From Sphaeroforma sirkka (lineage: Eukaryota; Opisthokonta; Ichthyosporea; Ichthyophonida), in contig LUCW03001851.1 in the NCBI GenBank assembly GCA_001586965.3, positions 1-31,459 on the forward strand: a DNA stretch of 31,459 bases. Reading direction: 5' to 3'. Position numbers and translations under genes: made by a program. Every line of letters begins with the position of its first letter. The stretch's first letter is position 1. Shown here piece after piece: positions 1-13,300 of this stretch. The notes beneath the pieces were generated by a model. It saw only the letters and a list, made by a program, of their open reading frames with translations, had not been told where the DNA came from and did not search any database.

Positions 1-350
1 GTGTATATACAGGTATTCTGTCTGAAGCAAGACATCTCTGTCCTCGTGTGCATATACAGGCATTTCCTGTCTCAAGCTGCATACAGATTCTTGTGTAAAG
101 TGGCATTCTGTTCTGTGTCTCTGTATACATGAGTGTAGACTCTGTCTCGTGGCTGTATATACAGATAGATTTCTGTTCCTGTATGTATATTAAGATATTT
201 CTGTCTCGTGTGTAATGTAGATATTTCTTGTCTGTATGCATATACATAGTAGATATTCCTGTCTGTGTGTATTATACAGATATTTCCTGTCTTCTGTCTC
301 GTGTGTATATGCAGATATTTCTGTTCATGTGTATGTTCAGATATTCTTGA
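1..350 (+). repeat. Decayed left edge of the array
   Basis: Only fragments of the unit can be followed here: GTATATACAGG near the start, GCATATACAGGCATTTC near 50-65, and TATATACAGATAGATTTC near 155-172. Between them lie short stretches with no close match, for example around 27-40 and 70-115. The spacing of ACAG-like cores is irregular. A CTGTCTCGTG form of the linker, which has one extra base relative to CTGTTCGTG, recurs near 140, 200, 290 and 430 and is otherwise almost absent; I found one further case near 26,229. Divergence rising toward one end is typical of the border of a satellite array, where units escape homogenisation, so the true boundary is probably just left of position 1. That last point is inference. 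Confidence 0.8.
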
Positions 351-1700
351 TGTGTGTATAATAGCAGATATTTCTGTTCGTGTGCATATGCAGATATTCT
401 GTCTGTTCAGGGTTGTCTGTGCAGCTATTTACAGTTCTGTCTCGTGTATATACAGGTATTTCTGTCTGCATGCATATACAGATATTTCTGTTCGTGTGTA
501 TATACAGGTATTATTTCTGTTTGTGTGTACATACAGATATTCTGTTGCATGTATTTACAGATACTCTGTTCGTATGTATATACAGATATTTCTGTTCGTG
601 TGCATATATAGATATATCTTCTGTTCGTATGTATATACAGATATTTCTGTTTGTGTGTGCATACAGATATTTCTGTTCGTGTGTATATACAGATATATTC
701 TGTTCGTGTGTATATACAGATATTTCTGTTCTGTGTGTATATACAGATATTTCTGTTCGTGTGTATGATATTATACAGATTATTTCTGTTCGTGTGCATA
801 TACAGATATTCCTGTTCGTGTGCATATACAGATATTTCTGTTCGTGTGTACAATATACACAGATATTCTGTTCGTGTGTATATACAGATATTCTGTTCGT
901 TATGTGTATATACAGATATTTCTGTTCGTGTGTATATACAGATTATTTCTGTTCGTGTGTATATACAGATATTTCTGTTCGTGTGTATTTACAGATATTT
1001 CTGTTCGTGTGTATTATACAGATATTTCTGTTCGTGTGTGTATTTACAGATATTTCTGTTCGTGTGTATCATTACAGATATTCTCTGTCTGTGTGTATAT
1101 ACAGATATTTCTGTTCTGTGTGTATATACAGATATTTCTGTTCGTGTGTGTATATACAGATATTTTCTGTTCGTGTGTATATACAGATATTTCTGTTCGT
1201 GTGTATATACAGATATTTCTGTTCGTGTCCATATTTCACAGATTTCGTGTGTATTTCGTGCAGATGTTCTGTTAGTGTATATTTACAGATATTTCTGTTT
1301 GCGTATGTATATACAGATATTTCTGTTCGTGTGTGTATATACAGATATTTCTGTTCGTGTGTATATACAGATATTTCTGTTCGTGTGCATATACAGATAT
1401 TTCTGTTCGTGCATGCATATACAGTATTTCTGTTCTGTGTGTATATACAGATATTTCTGTTAGTGTGTATATCACAGATATTCTCTGTTCGTATGTATAT
1501 ACAGATATTTCTGTTCGTGTGTATTACAGGTATTTCTGTTCAGTGTGTATATATACAGATATTTCTGTTCGTGTGTATATACAGATATTTCTGTTCGTGT
1601 GTATATACAGATATTTCTGTTCGTGTGCATATATACAGATATTTCTGTCTGTGTGTGTATATACAGATATTTCTGTTCGTGTGTATATTACAGATACTCT
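351..1700 (+). repeat. Left type A block (TATATAC units), indel-rich
   Basis: Most units carry TGTATATACAG, with only a few type B units (near 550, 985 and 1,030). Irregular indels are frequent: TATTATACAG, GATTATTTC, GATATATTC and an odd segment at 1,208-1,290 where two or three units are scrambled. CpG-derived forms such as TTTGTG, and GCATATAC in place of GTATATAC, are more common than further in. The block is intermediate in order between the decayed edge and the homogeneous core, as expected if homogenisation weakens toward the border. Confidence 0.8.
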
Positions 1701-3600
1701 GTTCGTGTATGTATTTACAGATATTTCTGTTCGTGTGTATTATACAGATATTTCTGTTCGTGTGTATATATACATTATTTGTGTTCGTGTGCATTTACAG
1801 ATATATTCTGTTCGTGTGTATTTACAGATATTTCTGTTCGTGTGTATTTACAGATATTTCTGTTAGTGTGCATTTACAGATATTTCTGTTCGTGTGCATT
1901 ATACAGATATTTCTGTTCGTGTGTATTTTACAGATATTTCTGTTCGTGTGCATATATACAGATATTTCTGTTCGTATGTATTTACAGATATTTCTGTTCT
2001 GTGTGTATTTACAGATATTTCTGTTTGTGTGTATATACAGATATTTCTGTTCGTGTGTATTTACAGATATTTCTGTTCGTATGTATTTACAGATATTTCT
2101 GTTCGTGTGTATATTTACAGATATTTCTGTTCGTGTGTATTTACAGATATTTCTGTTCGGTGCATATACAGATATTTCTGTTGTGTGTATTTTACAGATA
2201 TTTCTGTCTGTGTGTATATACAGATATTTCTGTTCGTGTGTATATACAGATATTTCTGTTCGTGTGTATTTACAGATATTTCTGTTGTGTGTGTATTTAT
2301 TACAGATATTTCTGTTCGTATGTATTTACAGATATTTCTGTCTGTGTGTATTTACAGATATTTCTGTTCGTGTGTATTTACAGATATTTTCTGTTCTGTG
2401 TGTATTTACAGATATTTCTGTTCGTGCATTTACAGATATTCTGTTCGTGTGTATTTACAGATATTTCTGTTAGTGTGTATATACAGATATTTCTGTTGTG
2501 TGTATATACAGATATTTCTGTTAGTGTGTATTTACAGATATTTCTGTTTGTGTATGTATTACAGATATTTCTGTTCGTGTATTTATTTACAGATATTTCT
2601 GTGTGTGTGTATTTACAGATATTTCTGTTCGTGTGTATATACAGATATTTCTGTTCGTGTGTATATACAGATATTTCTGTTCTGTGTGTATATTTACAGA
2701 TATTTCTGTTCGTGTGTATTTACAGATATTTCTGTTCGTGTGTATTTACAGATATTTCTGTTCGTGTGTATTTACAGATATTTCTGTTCGTGTGTATTTT
2801 ACAGATATTTCTGTTTGTGTGTATTTACAGATATTTCTGTTCGTGTGTATTTACAGATATTTCTGTTAGTGTGTATTTACAGATATTTCTGTTCGTGTGT
2901 ATATACAGATATTTCTGTTCGTATGTATTTACAGATATTTCTGTTCGTGTGTATTTACAGATATTTCTGTTCGTGTGTATTTACAGATATTTCTGTTCGT
3001 GTGTATTTACAGATATTTCTGTTGTGTGTGTATATACAGATATTTATTTCTTATTGTTCTGTTGTATGTATTTACAGATTATTCTGTTGTCTGTGCATAT
3101 ATACAGATATTTTCAGTGTGTATTTACAGATATTTCTGTTCGTATGTATTTACAGATATCTCTGTTCGTGTGTATTTACAGATATTTCTGTTAGTGTGTA
3201 TTTACAGATATTTCTGTTCGTGTGTATTTACAGATATTTCTGTTGTTGTGTGTATATACAGATATTTCTGTTCATTGTGTGTATTTACAGATATTTCTGT
3301 TCGTGTGTATTTACAGATATTTCTGTTCGTGTGTATATACAGATGAAGATTTCTGTTCTGTTGTATGTATTTACAGATATTTTCTGTTCGTGTGTATTTA
3401 CAGATATTTCTGTTAGTGTGTATATACAGATATTTCTGTTCGTGTGTATATACAGATATTTCTGTTAGTGTGTATTTACAGATATTTCTGTTCGTATGTA
3501 TTTACAGATATTTCTGTTGTGTGTATTTACAGATATTTCTGTTGTGTGTATATACAGATATTTCTGTTAGTGTGTATTTACAGATATTTGTGTGTGTGTG
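1701..3600 (+). repeat. Left A/B transition zone
   Basis: Type A and type B units are interspersed, often alternating over one or two units, with B becoming dominant after about 2,000. Type A units are still seen near 2,030, 2,215, 2,240, 2,475, 2,500, 2,635, 2,660, 2,900, 3,030, 3,245, 3,335, 3,425, 3,450 and 3,550. The first common TTAG units appear here (about 1,864, 2,469 and 2,520). The zone also holds one scrambled stretch at about 3,038-3,120. Gradual rather than sharp replacement suggests repeated short exchanges (conversion or unequal crossing-over) between the two variants, not one insertion event. Confidence 0.75.
3038..3120 (+). repeat. Scrambled units in the left transition zone
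   Basis: After a normal start, the units contain GATATTTATTTCTTATTG, then GATTATTCTGTTGTCTG and GATATTTTCAGTGTG. Three consecutive units deviate through several small indels while the ACAG anchors remain recognisable. Confidence 0.6.
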
Positions 3601-3789
3601 TATTTACAGATATTTCTGTTCGTGTGTATTTACAGATATTTTCTGTTGTGTGTATTTACAGATATTTCTGTTAGTGTGTATTTACAGATATTTCTGTTCG
3701 TGTGTATATTACAGATATCTCTGTCGTGTGTGTATTTACAGATATTTCTGTTCGTGTGTATTTACAGATATTTCTGTTCGTGTGTATTT

Positions 3790-3799
3790 ACAGATATTT
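3790..3799 (+). repeat. 10-bp short unit (ACAGATATTT)
   Basis: A 16-bp deletion joins the ATTT of GATATTT to the ATTT of TGTATTTACAG. The next unit is also short, beginning ACAGTGTG. The same pair of short units is seen at 5,591, 1,801 bp away. Similar 10-bp units occur at 7,264 and 14,353, and one near 5,000. Confidence 0.65.
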
Positions 3800-5590
3800 A
3801 CAGTGTGCATTTACAGATATTTCTGTTCGTGTGTATATACAGATATTTCTGTTCTGTGTGTATTTACAGATATTTCTGTTGTTGTGTGTATTTACAGATA
3901 TTTCTGTTGTGTGTATTTACAGATATTTCTGTTCGTATGTATTTACAGATATTTCTGTTCGTGTGTATTTACAGATATTTCTGTTCGTGTGTATTTACAG
4001 ATATTTCTGTTAGTGTGTGTATTTACAGATATTTCTGTTCGTGTGTATTTACAGATATTTCTGTTTGTGTATATGTATTACAGATATTTCTGTTCGTGTG
4101 TATTTACAGATATTTCTGTTCGTGTGTATTTATATAGAGATTTCTGTTCGTGTGTATTTACAGATATTTCTGTTCGTGTGTATTTACAGATATTTCTGTT
4201 CGTGTGTATTTACAGATATTTCTGTTAGTGTGTATTTACAGATATTTCTGTTGTTGTGTGTATTTACAGATATTTCTGTTCGTGTGTATTTACAGATATT
4301 TCTGTTCGTGTGTATTTACAGATATTTCTGTTAGTGTGTGTATTTACAGATATTTCTGTTAGTGTGTATTTACAGATATTTCTGTTAGTGTGTATTTACA
4401 GATATTTCTGTTCGTATGTATTTACAGATATTTCTGTTCGTGTGTATATTTACAGATATTTCTGTTCGTGTGTATTTACAGATATTTCTGTTCGTGTGTA
4501 TTTACAGATATTTCTGTTCGTGTGTATTTACAGATATTTCTGTTCGTGTGTATTTACAGATATTTCTGTTTGTGTGTATGTATTTACAGATATTTCTTTG
4601 TGTTGTGTGTATTTACAGATATTTCTGTTCGTGTGTATTTACAGATATTTCTGTTCGTGTGTATTTACAGATATTTCTGTTAGTGCATGTATTTACAGAT
4701 ATTTCTGTTAGTGTGTATATTTACAGATATTTCTGTTCGTGTGTATTTACAGATATTTCTGTTTGTGTGTATTTACAGATATTTCTGTTGTTGCAGTGTA
4801 TTTACAGATATTTCTGTTAGTGTGTATTTACAGATATTTCTGTTCTGTGTGTATTTACAGATATTTCTGTTAGTGTGTATTTACAGATATTTCTGTTTGT
4901 GTGTATTTATACAGATATTTCTGTTCGTGTGTATTTACAGATATTTCTGTTCGTGTGTATTTACAGATATTTCTGTTCGTGTGTATTTACAGATATTTCA
5001 GATATTTACAGATATTTCTGTTGTGTGTATTTACAGATATTTCTGTTCGTGCATGTATTTACAGATATTTCTGTTAGTGTGTATTTACAGATATTTCTGT
5101 TGTGTGTATTTACAGATATTTCTGTTCGTGTGTATTTACAGATATTTCTGTTCGTGTGTATTTACAGATATTTCTGTTCGTGTGTATTTACAGATTTTGT
5201 TTGTTCGTGTGTATTTACAGATATTTCTGTTAGTGTGTATATACAGATATTTCTGTTCGTGTGTATTTACAGATATTTCTGTTCGTATGTATTTACAGAT
5301 ATTTCTGTTCGTGTGTATTTACAGATATTTCTGTTCGTGTGTATTTACAGATATTTCTGTTAGTGTGTATTTTACAGATATTTCTGTTGTGTGTATATTT
5401 TACAGATATTTCTGTTCGTGTGTGTATTTACAGATATTTCTGTTCGTGTGTATTTACAGATATTTCTGTTCTGTGTATGTATTTACAGATATTTCTGTTC
5501 GTGTGTATTTACAGATATTTCTGTTAGTGTGTATTTCACTGATATTTCTGTTTAGTGTGTATTTACAGATATTTCTGTTAGTGTGTATTT

Positions 5591-5600
5591 ACAGATATTT
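5591..5600 (+). repeat. 10-bp short unit, paired with a second short unit
   Basis: It has the same composite as at 3,790: ACAGATATTT, then ACAGTGTG and the normal ATTTACAG. Sharing of two adjacent rare junctions suggests that one is a copy of the other. Confidence 0.6.
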
Positions 5601-6959
5601 ACAGTGTGTATTTACAGATATTTCTGTTAGTGTGTATATTTACAGATATTTCTGTTCGTGTGTATTTACAGATATTTCTGTTGTGTGTGTATTTACAGAT
5701 TTCTGTTCTGTGTATTTCAGATATTTCTGTTGTGTGTATTTACAGATATTTCTGTTAGTGTGTATTTACAGATATTTCTGTTCGTGTGTATTTACAGATA
5801 TTTCTGTTTGTGTGTATTTACAGATATTTCTGTTCGTATGTATTTACAGATATTTCTGTTCGTGTGTATTTACAGATATTTCTGTTAGTGTGTATATACA
5901 TTACAGATATTTTCTGTTCGTATGTATTTACAGATATTTCTGTTCGTATGTATTTACAGATATTTCTGTTTGTGTGTATTTACAGATATTTCTGTTAGTG
6001 TGTATTTACAGATATTTCTGTTAGTGTGTATTTACAGATATTTCTGTTCGTATGTATTTACAGATATTTCTGTTCGTATGTATTTACAGATATTTCTGTT
6101 AGTGTGTATTTACAGATATTTCTGTTAGTGTGTATTTACAGATATTTCTGTTCGTGTGTATATACAGATATTTCTGTTCGTGTGTGTATTTACAGATATT
6201 CTCTGTGTATTTACAGATATTTTCTTTCTGTTGTATGTATTTACAGATATTTTCTGTTAGTGTGTATTTACAGATATTTCTGTTAGTGTGTATTTACAGA
6301 TATTTCTGTTCGTGTGTATTTACAGATATTTCTGTTCGTGTGTATTTACAGATATTTCTGTTTCGTGTTAGTGTGTATTTACAGATATTTCTGTTTAGTG
6401 TGTATTTACAGATATTTCTGTTCGTGTGTATTTACAGATATTTCTGTTCGTGTGTATTTACAGATATTTCTGTTTGTGTATGTATTTACAGATATTTCTG
6501 TTAGTGTGTATTTACAGATATTTCTGTTCGTGTGTATTTACAGATATTTCTGTTCGTGTGTATTTACAGATATTTCTGTTTGTGTGTATTTACAGATATT
6601 TCTGTTCGTGTGTATTTACAGAGATATTTCTGTTGTGTGTATTTACAGATATTTCTGTTCGTGTGTATTTACAGATATTTCTGTTAGTGTGTATTTACAG
6701 ATATTTCTGTTCGTATGTATTTACAGATATTTCTGTTTGTGTGTATTTACAGATATTTCTGTTAGTGTGTATTTACAGATATTTCTGTTTTAGTGTGTGT
6801 ATTTACAGATATTTCTGTGTGTGTGTATTTACAGATATTTCTGTTCGTGTGTATTTACAGATATTTCTGTTCGTGTGTATTTACAGATATTTCTGTTCGT
6901 GTGTATTTACAGATATTTCTGTTCGTGTGTATTTACAGATATTTCTGTTCGTATGTATT

Positions 6960-7050
6960 TACAGATATTTCTGTTCGTATTTCTGTATTTCTGTGTGTGT
7001 ATTTACAGATATTTCTGTTCGTGTGTATTTACAGATACAGATATTTCTGT
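6960..7050 (+). repeat. Irregular units with partial duplication
   Basis: A TTTCTGTATTTCTGTG stretch near 6,980 repeats TATTTCTG twice without the ACAG anchor, and near 7,033 there is ACAGATACAGATATTTC, a 6-bp duplication of ACAGAT. Both are consistent with slippage inside the unit. Confidence 0.6.
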
Positions 7051-7263
7051 GTGTATATGTATTTACAGATATTTCTGTTCGTGTGTATTTACAGATATTT
7101 CTGTTAGTGTGTATTTACAGATATTTCTGTTCGTGTGTATTTACAGATATTTCTGTTCGTGTGTATTTACAGATATTCTGTTGTTGTGTGTATTTACAGA
7201 TATTTCTGTTGTGTGTGTATTTACAGATATTTCTGTTCGTGTGTATTTACAGATATTTCTGTT

Positions 7264-7273
7264 ACAGATATTT
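7264..7273 (+). repeat. 10-bp short unit
   Basis: ACAGATATTT is followed directly by a normal ACAGATATTTCTGTTCG. It is preceded by a unit that ends CTGTT and lacks the TG linker. Two shortened units therefore lie side by side, close to the 20-bp short unit at 7,300. Confidence 0.6.
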
Positions 7274-7299
7274 ACAGATATTTCTGTTCGTGTGTATTT

Positions 7300-7319
7300 A
7301 CAGATATTTCTGTTCTGTT
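7300..7319 (+). repeat. 20-bp short unit, copy 1 of 3
   Basis: The unit reads ACAGATATTTCTGTTCTGTT, 6 bp shorter than the consensus, because the CGTGTGTATTT linker is replaced by CTGTT. The same short unit occurs at 15,113-15,132 and 17,886-17,905. The next unit here is a normal type B unit. A 10-bp short unit lies 36 bp upstream, at 7,264. Confidence 0.7.
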
Positions 7320-10213
7320 ACAGATATTTCTGTTCGTGTGTATTTACAGATATTTCTGTTCGTGTGTATTTACAGATATTTCTGTTGTATGTATTTACAG
7401 ATATTTCTGTTCGTATGTATTTACAGATATTTCTGTTAGTGTGTATTTACAGATATTTCTGTTCGTGTGTATTTACAGATATTTCTGTTCGTGTGTATTT
7501 ACAGATATTTCTGTTGTGTGTGTATTTACAGATATTTCTGTTCGTGTGTATTTACAGATATTTCTGTTAGTGTGTATTTACAGATATTTCTGTTCGTGTG
7601 TATTTACAGATATTTCTGTTCGTGTGTATTTACAGATATTTCTGTTCTGTATGTATTTACAGATATTTCTGTTCGTGTGTATTTTACAGATATTTCTGTT
7701 AGTGTGTATTTACAGATATTTCTGTTTGTGTGTATTTACAGATATTTCTGTTCGTGTGTATTTACAGATATTTCTGTTTGTGTGTATTTACAGATATTTC
7801 TGTTCGTGCATGTATTTACAGATATTTCTGTCTGTGTGTATGTATTTACAGATATTTCTGTTCGTGTGTATTTACAGATATTTCTGTGTATGTGTGTATT
7901 TACAGATATTTCTGTTCGTGTGTATTTACAGATATTTTCTGTTCGTGTGTATTTACAGATATTTCTGTTCGTGTGTATTTACAGATATTTCTGTTAGTGT
8001 ATTTATTTTTGTGTATTTACAGATATTTCTGTTCGTATGTATTTACAGATATTTCTGTTCGTGTGTATTTACAGATATTTCTGTTTGTGTGTATTTACAG
8101 ATATTTCTGTTGTGTGTATTTACAGATATTTCTGTTCGTATGTATTTACAGATATTTCTGTTCGTGTGTATTTACAGATATTTCTGTTCGTGTGTATTTA
8201 CAGATATTTCTGTTCGTGTGTATTTACAGATATTTCTGTTCGTGTGTATTTACAGATATTTCTGTTAGTGTGTATTTACAGATATTTCTGTTCGTGTGTA
8301 TTTACAGATATTTCTGTTAGTGTGTATTTACAGATATTTCTGTTAGTGTGTATTTACAGATATTTCTGTTAGTGTGTATTTACAGATATTTCTGTTCGTG
8401 TGTGTATTTACAGATATTTCTGTTCGTGTGTATTTACAGATATTTCTTTCTGTTCACAGATATTTCTGTTCGTGTGTATATTTACAGATATTTCTGTTCG
8501 TGTGTATTTACAGATATTTCTGTTCGTGTGTATTTACAGATATTTCTGTTCGTGTGTATTTACAGATATTTTCTGTTCTGTGTGTATTACACAGATATTC
8601 TGTTTGTGTGTATTTACAGATATTTCTGTTCGTGTGTATTTACAGATATTTCTGTTCGTGTGTATTTACAGATATTTCTGTTGTGTGTATTTACAGATAT
8701 TTCTGTTCGTGTGTGTATTTACAGATATTTCTGTTCGTGTGTATTTACAGATATTTCTGTTCGTATGTATTTACAGATATTTCTGTTAGTGTGTATTTAC
8801 AGATATTTCTGTTCGTGTGTATTTACAGATATTTCTGTTCGTATGATACAGATATTTCTGTTCGTGTGTATTTACAGATATTTCTGTTCGTGTGTATTTA
8901 CAGATATTTCTGTTCGTGTGTATTTACAGATATTTCTGTTTCGTATGTATTTACAGATATTTCTGTTCGTATGTATTTACAGTATTTCTGTTCGTGTGTA
9001 TTTACAGATATTTCTGTTCGTGTGTATTTACAGATATTTCTGTTCGTATGTATTTACAAATGAGATATTTCTGTTCGTGTGTATTTACAGATATTTCTAT
9101 TTACAGATATTCTCTGTGTGTGTGTATTTACAGATATTTCTGTTCGTGTGTATTTACAGATATTTCTGTTCGTGTGTATTTACAGATATTTCTGTTTAGT
9201 GTGTATTTACAGATATTTCTGTTCGTGTGTATTTACAGATATTTCTGTTAGTGTGTATTTACAGATATTTCTGTTCGTGTGTATTTACAGATATTTCTGT
9301 TCGTGTGTATTTACAGATATTTCTGTTCAGTGTGTATTTACAGATATTTCTGTTAGTGTGTATTTACAGATATTTCTGTTCGTGTGTATTTACAGATATT
9401 TCTGTTAGTGTGTGTATTTACAGATATTTCTGTTCGTGTGTATTTACAGATATTTCTGTTCGTGTGTATTTACAGATATTTCTGTTCGTGTGTATTTACA
9501 GATATTTCTGTTCGTGTGTATTTACAGATATTTCTGTTCGTGTGTATTTACAGATATTTCTGTTAGTGTGTATTTACAGATATTTCTGTTCGTATGTATT
9601 TACAGATATTTCTGTTCGTGTGTATTTACAGATATTTCTTTCTGTTCGTGTGTATTTACAGATATTTCTGTTGTGTGTATTTTTACAGATATTTCTGTTC
9701 GTATGTATTTACAGATATTTCTGTTCGTGTGTATTTACAGATATTTCTGTTGTGTGTGTTACAGATATTTCTGTTTCGTGTGTATTTACAGATATTTCTG
9801 TTCGTGTGTATTTACAGATATTTCTGTTCGTGTGTATTTACAGATATTTCTGTTCGTGTGTATTTACAGATATTTCTGTTTGTGTGTATTTACAGATATT
9901 TCTGTTCGTGTGTATTTACAGATATTTCTGTTCGTGTGTATTTTACAGATATTTCTGTTCATGTGTGTATTTACAGATATTTCTGTTGTGTGTATTTACA
10001 GATATTTCTGTTCTGTGTGTATATACAGATATTTCTGTTCGTGTGTATTTACAGATATTTCTGTTCGTGTGTATTTACAGATATTTCTGTTGTGTGTGTA
10101 TTTACAGATATTTCTGTTCGTGTGTATTTACAGATATTTCTGTTGTGTGTATTTACAGATATTTCTGTTCGTGTGTATTTACAGATATTTCTGTTAGTGT
10201 GTATTTACAGATA

Positions 10214-10330
10214 TTTCTGATATATTTCAGATATTTCTGTTAGTGTGTATTTACAGATATTTCTGTTCGTGTGTATTTACAGATATTTCTGTTCGTGTGT
10301 ATTTACAGAGATTTCTTTCTGATATTTCTG
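10214..10330 (+). repeat. Irregular units (GATATATTTCAG and GAGATTTCTTTCTGATATTTC)
   Basis: Two abnormal junctions about 100 bp apart interrupt normal type B units. The second contains the TTTCTTTCTG insertion, a 4-bp TTTC duplication also seen near 6,228, 8,450, 9,637, 17,428, 18,238, 22,076 and 25,834. Confidence 0.6.
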
Positions 10331-13300
10331 TTCGTGTGTATTTACAGATATTTCTGTTCGTGTGTATTTACAGATATTTCTGTTCGTGTGTATTTACAGA
10401 TATTTCTGTTCGTGTGTATTTACAGATATTTCTGTTCGTGTGTATTACAGAGATATTTCTGTTCGTGTGTATTTACAGATATTTCTGTTAGTGTGTATTT
10501 ACAGATATTTCTGTTCGTGTGTATATACAGATATTTCTGTTCGTGTGTATTTACAGATATTTCTGTTCGTGTGTATTTACAGATATTTCTGTTCGTGTGT
10601 ATTTACAGATATTTCTGTTCGTGTGTATTTACAGATATTTCTGTTAGTGTGTATTTACAGATATTTCTGTTCGTATGTATTTACAGATATTTCTGTTGTA
10701 TGTATTTACAGATATTTCTGTTAGTGTGTATTTACAGATATTTCTGTTGTATGTATTTACAGATATTTCTGTTCGTGTGTATTTACAGATATTTCTGTTT
10801 AGTGTGTATTTACAGATATTTCTGTTCGTGTGTATTTACAGATATTTCTGTTCGTGTGTATTTACAGATATTTCTGTTATTTCTATATTTACAGATATTT
10901 GTTCGTGTGTATTTACAGATATTTCTGTTCGTGTGTATTTACAGATATTTCTGTTCGTGTGTATTTACAGATATTTCTGTTCGTGTGTATTTACAGATAT
11001 TTCTGTTGTTGTGTGTATTATTTACACAGATATTTCTCTGTTCGTGTGTATATACAGATATTTCTGTGTGTGTATTTACAGATATTTCTGTTCGTATGTA
11101 TTTACAGATATTTCTGTTCGTGTGTATTTACAGATATTTCTGTTCGTATGTATATTTTACAGATATTTCTGTTGTGTGTATTTATATACAGTGTATTTAC
11201 AGATATTTCTGTTCGTGTATATTTACAGATATTTCTGTTCGTGTGTATTTACAGATATTTCTGTCTGTGTGTGTATTTACAGATATTTCTGTTCGTGTGT
11301 ATTTACAGATATTTCTGTTCGTGTGTGTGTGATATTTCTGTTCAGATACAGATATTTCTGTTCGTGTGTATTTACAGATATTTCTGTTCGTGTGTATTTA
11401 CAGATATTTCTGTTTGTGTGTGTTACAGATATTTCTGTTCGTGTATGTATTTTACAGATATTTCTGTTGTGTGTATTTACAGATATTTCTGTTAGTGTGT
11501 GTATTTACAGATATTTCTGTTCGTGTGTATTTACAGATATTTCTGTTCGTGTGTATTTACAGATATTTCTGTTCGTGTGTATTTACAGATATTTCTGTGG
11601 TGTGTGTATTTACAGATATTTCTGTTCGTGTGTATTTACAGATATTTCTGTTCGTGTGTATTTACAGATATTTCTGTTCGTGTGTATTTACAGATATTTC
11701 TGTTCGTGTGTATTTACAGATATTTCTGTTCTGTGTGTATTTACAGATATTTCTGTTCTGTTGTGTGTATTTACAGATATTTCTGTTCGTGTGTTACAGA
11801 TATTTCTGTTCGTGTGTATTTACAGATATTTCTGTTCGTGTGTGTTACAGATATTTCTGTTTGTGTGTATTTACAGATATTTCTGTTTCGTATGTATTTA
11901 CAGATATTTCTGTTGTGTATGTATTTACAGATATTTCTGTTCATTGTGTGTATTTACAGATATTTCTGTTCGTGTGTATTTACAGATATTTCTGTTCGTG
12001 TGTATTTACAGATATTTCTGTTCGTGTGTATTTACAGATATTTCTGTTCGTGTGTATTTACAGATATTTCTGTTGTGTGTATTTACAGATATTTCTGTTC
12101 GTGTGTATTTACAGATATTTCTGTTCGTATGTATTTACAGATATTTCTGTTCGTGTGTATTTACAGATATTTCTGTTCGTGTGTATTTACATGTGTATTT
12201 ACAGATATTTCTGTTCGTGTGTATTATACAGATATTTCTGTTCGTGTGTATTTACAGATATTTCTGTTCGTGTGTATTTACAGATATTTCTGTTCGTATG
12301 TATTTACGTGTGTATTTTACAGATATTTCTGTTCGTGTGTGTATTTACAGATATTTCTGTTTCGTGTGTATTTACAGATATTTCTGTTCGTGTGTATTTA
12401 CAGATATTTCTGTTCGTGTGTATTTACAGATATTTCTGTTCAGTGTGTATTTACAGATATTTCTGTTTGTGTGTATTTACAGATATTTCTGTTCGTGTGT
12501 ATTTACAGATATTTCTGTTACATGTATTTACAGATATTTCTGTTCATGTGTATTTACAGATATTTCTGTTCAGTGTGTATTTACAGATATTTCTGTTCGT
12601 GTGTATTTACAGATATTTCTGTTCGTGTGTATTTACAGATATTTCTGTTTGTGTGTGTATTTACAGATATTTCTGTTCGTGTGTATTTACAGATATTTCT
12701 GTTCGTGTGTATTTACAGATATTTCTGTTCGTGTGTATTTACAGATATTTCTGTTGTGTGTATTTACAGATATTTCTGTTCGTGTGTATTTACAGATATT
12801 TCTGTTCAGTGTATGTATATACAGATATTTCTGTTCGTGTGTATACAGATATTTCTGTTCGTGTGTATTTACAGATATTTCTGTTAGTGTGTATTTACAG
12901 ATATTTCTGTTCGTGTGTATTTACAGATATTTCTGTTCGTGTGTATTTACAGATATTTCTGTTCGTGTGTATATACAGATATTTCTGTTCGTATGTGTAT
13001 GTGTTATATACAGATATTTCTGTTCGTATGTATTTACAGATATTTCTGTTCGTGTGTGTATTTACAGATATTTCTGTTCGTGTGTATTTACAGATATTTC
13101 TGTTCGTGTGTATTTACAGATATTTCTGTTCGTGTGTATTTACAGATATTTCTGTTCGTGTGTGTATTTACAGATATTTCTGTTCGTGTGTATTTACAGA
13201 TATTTCTGTTCGTGTGTATATTACAGATATTTCTGTTAGTGTGTATTTACAGATATTTACGTGTGTATTTACAGATATTTCTGTTTTGTGTGTATTTACA

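Larger units (their letters stand above)
3601..12800 (+). repeat. Type B core (TATTTAC units)
   Basis: Almost every unit reads TGTATTTACAG. Only isolated type A units remain (for example near 5,231, 5,885, 6,160, 10,017, 10,515 and 11,047). Two sub-variants are mixed throughout: TTCG, which keeps the CpG, and TTAG, in which the C is replaced by A. GTATG and TTGTGTG sub-variants are also frequent. Many runs of several identical consensus B units occur, for example at about 4,445-4,560, 9,420-9,560 and 10,330-10,440, so this is the most recently homogenised part of the array. On the - strand each B unit contains TAA (in GTAAATAC), so no long reverse frame exists here; on the + strand the TTAG units bring in TAG. 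Confidence 0.9.

Noticed and set aside
70-130. Possible single-copy flanking sequence at the left edge
   Set aside because: Pieces such as GCATACAGATTCTTG and GGCATTCTGTTCTGTGTC still follow the repeat order, so I treat it as a decayed array rather than unique DNA; this is uncertain.
1208-1290. Possible unique insert in the left A block
   Set aside because: On close reading it is two or three damaged units: CCATATTTCACAG, GTGTATTTCGTGCAG and GTGTATATTTACAG keep the order of the repeat.
380-2473. Possible cysteine/tyrosine-rich membrane protein in the left part
   Set aside because: Its hydrophobic look comes from the T-rich strand. Overlapping frames give the same residues shifted, and it runs through the scrambled units without constraint.
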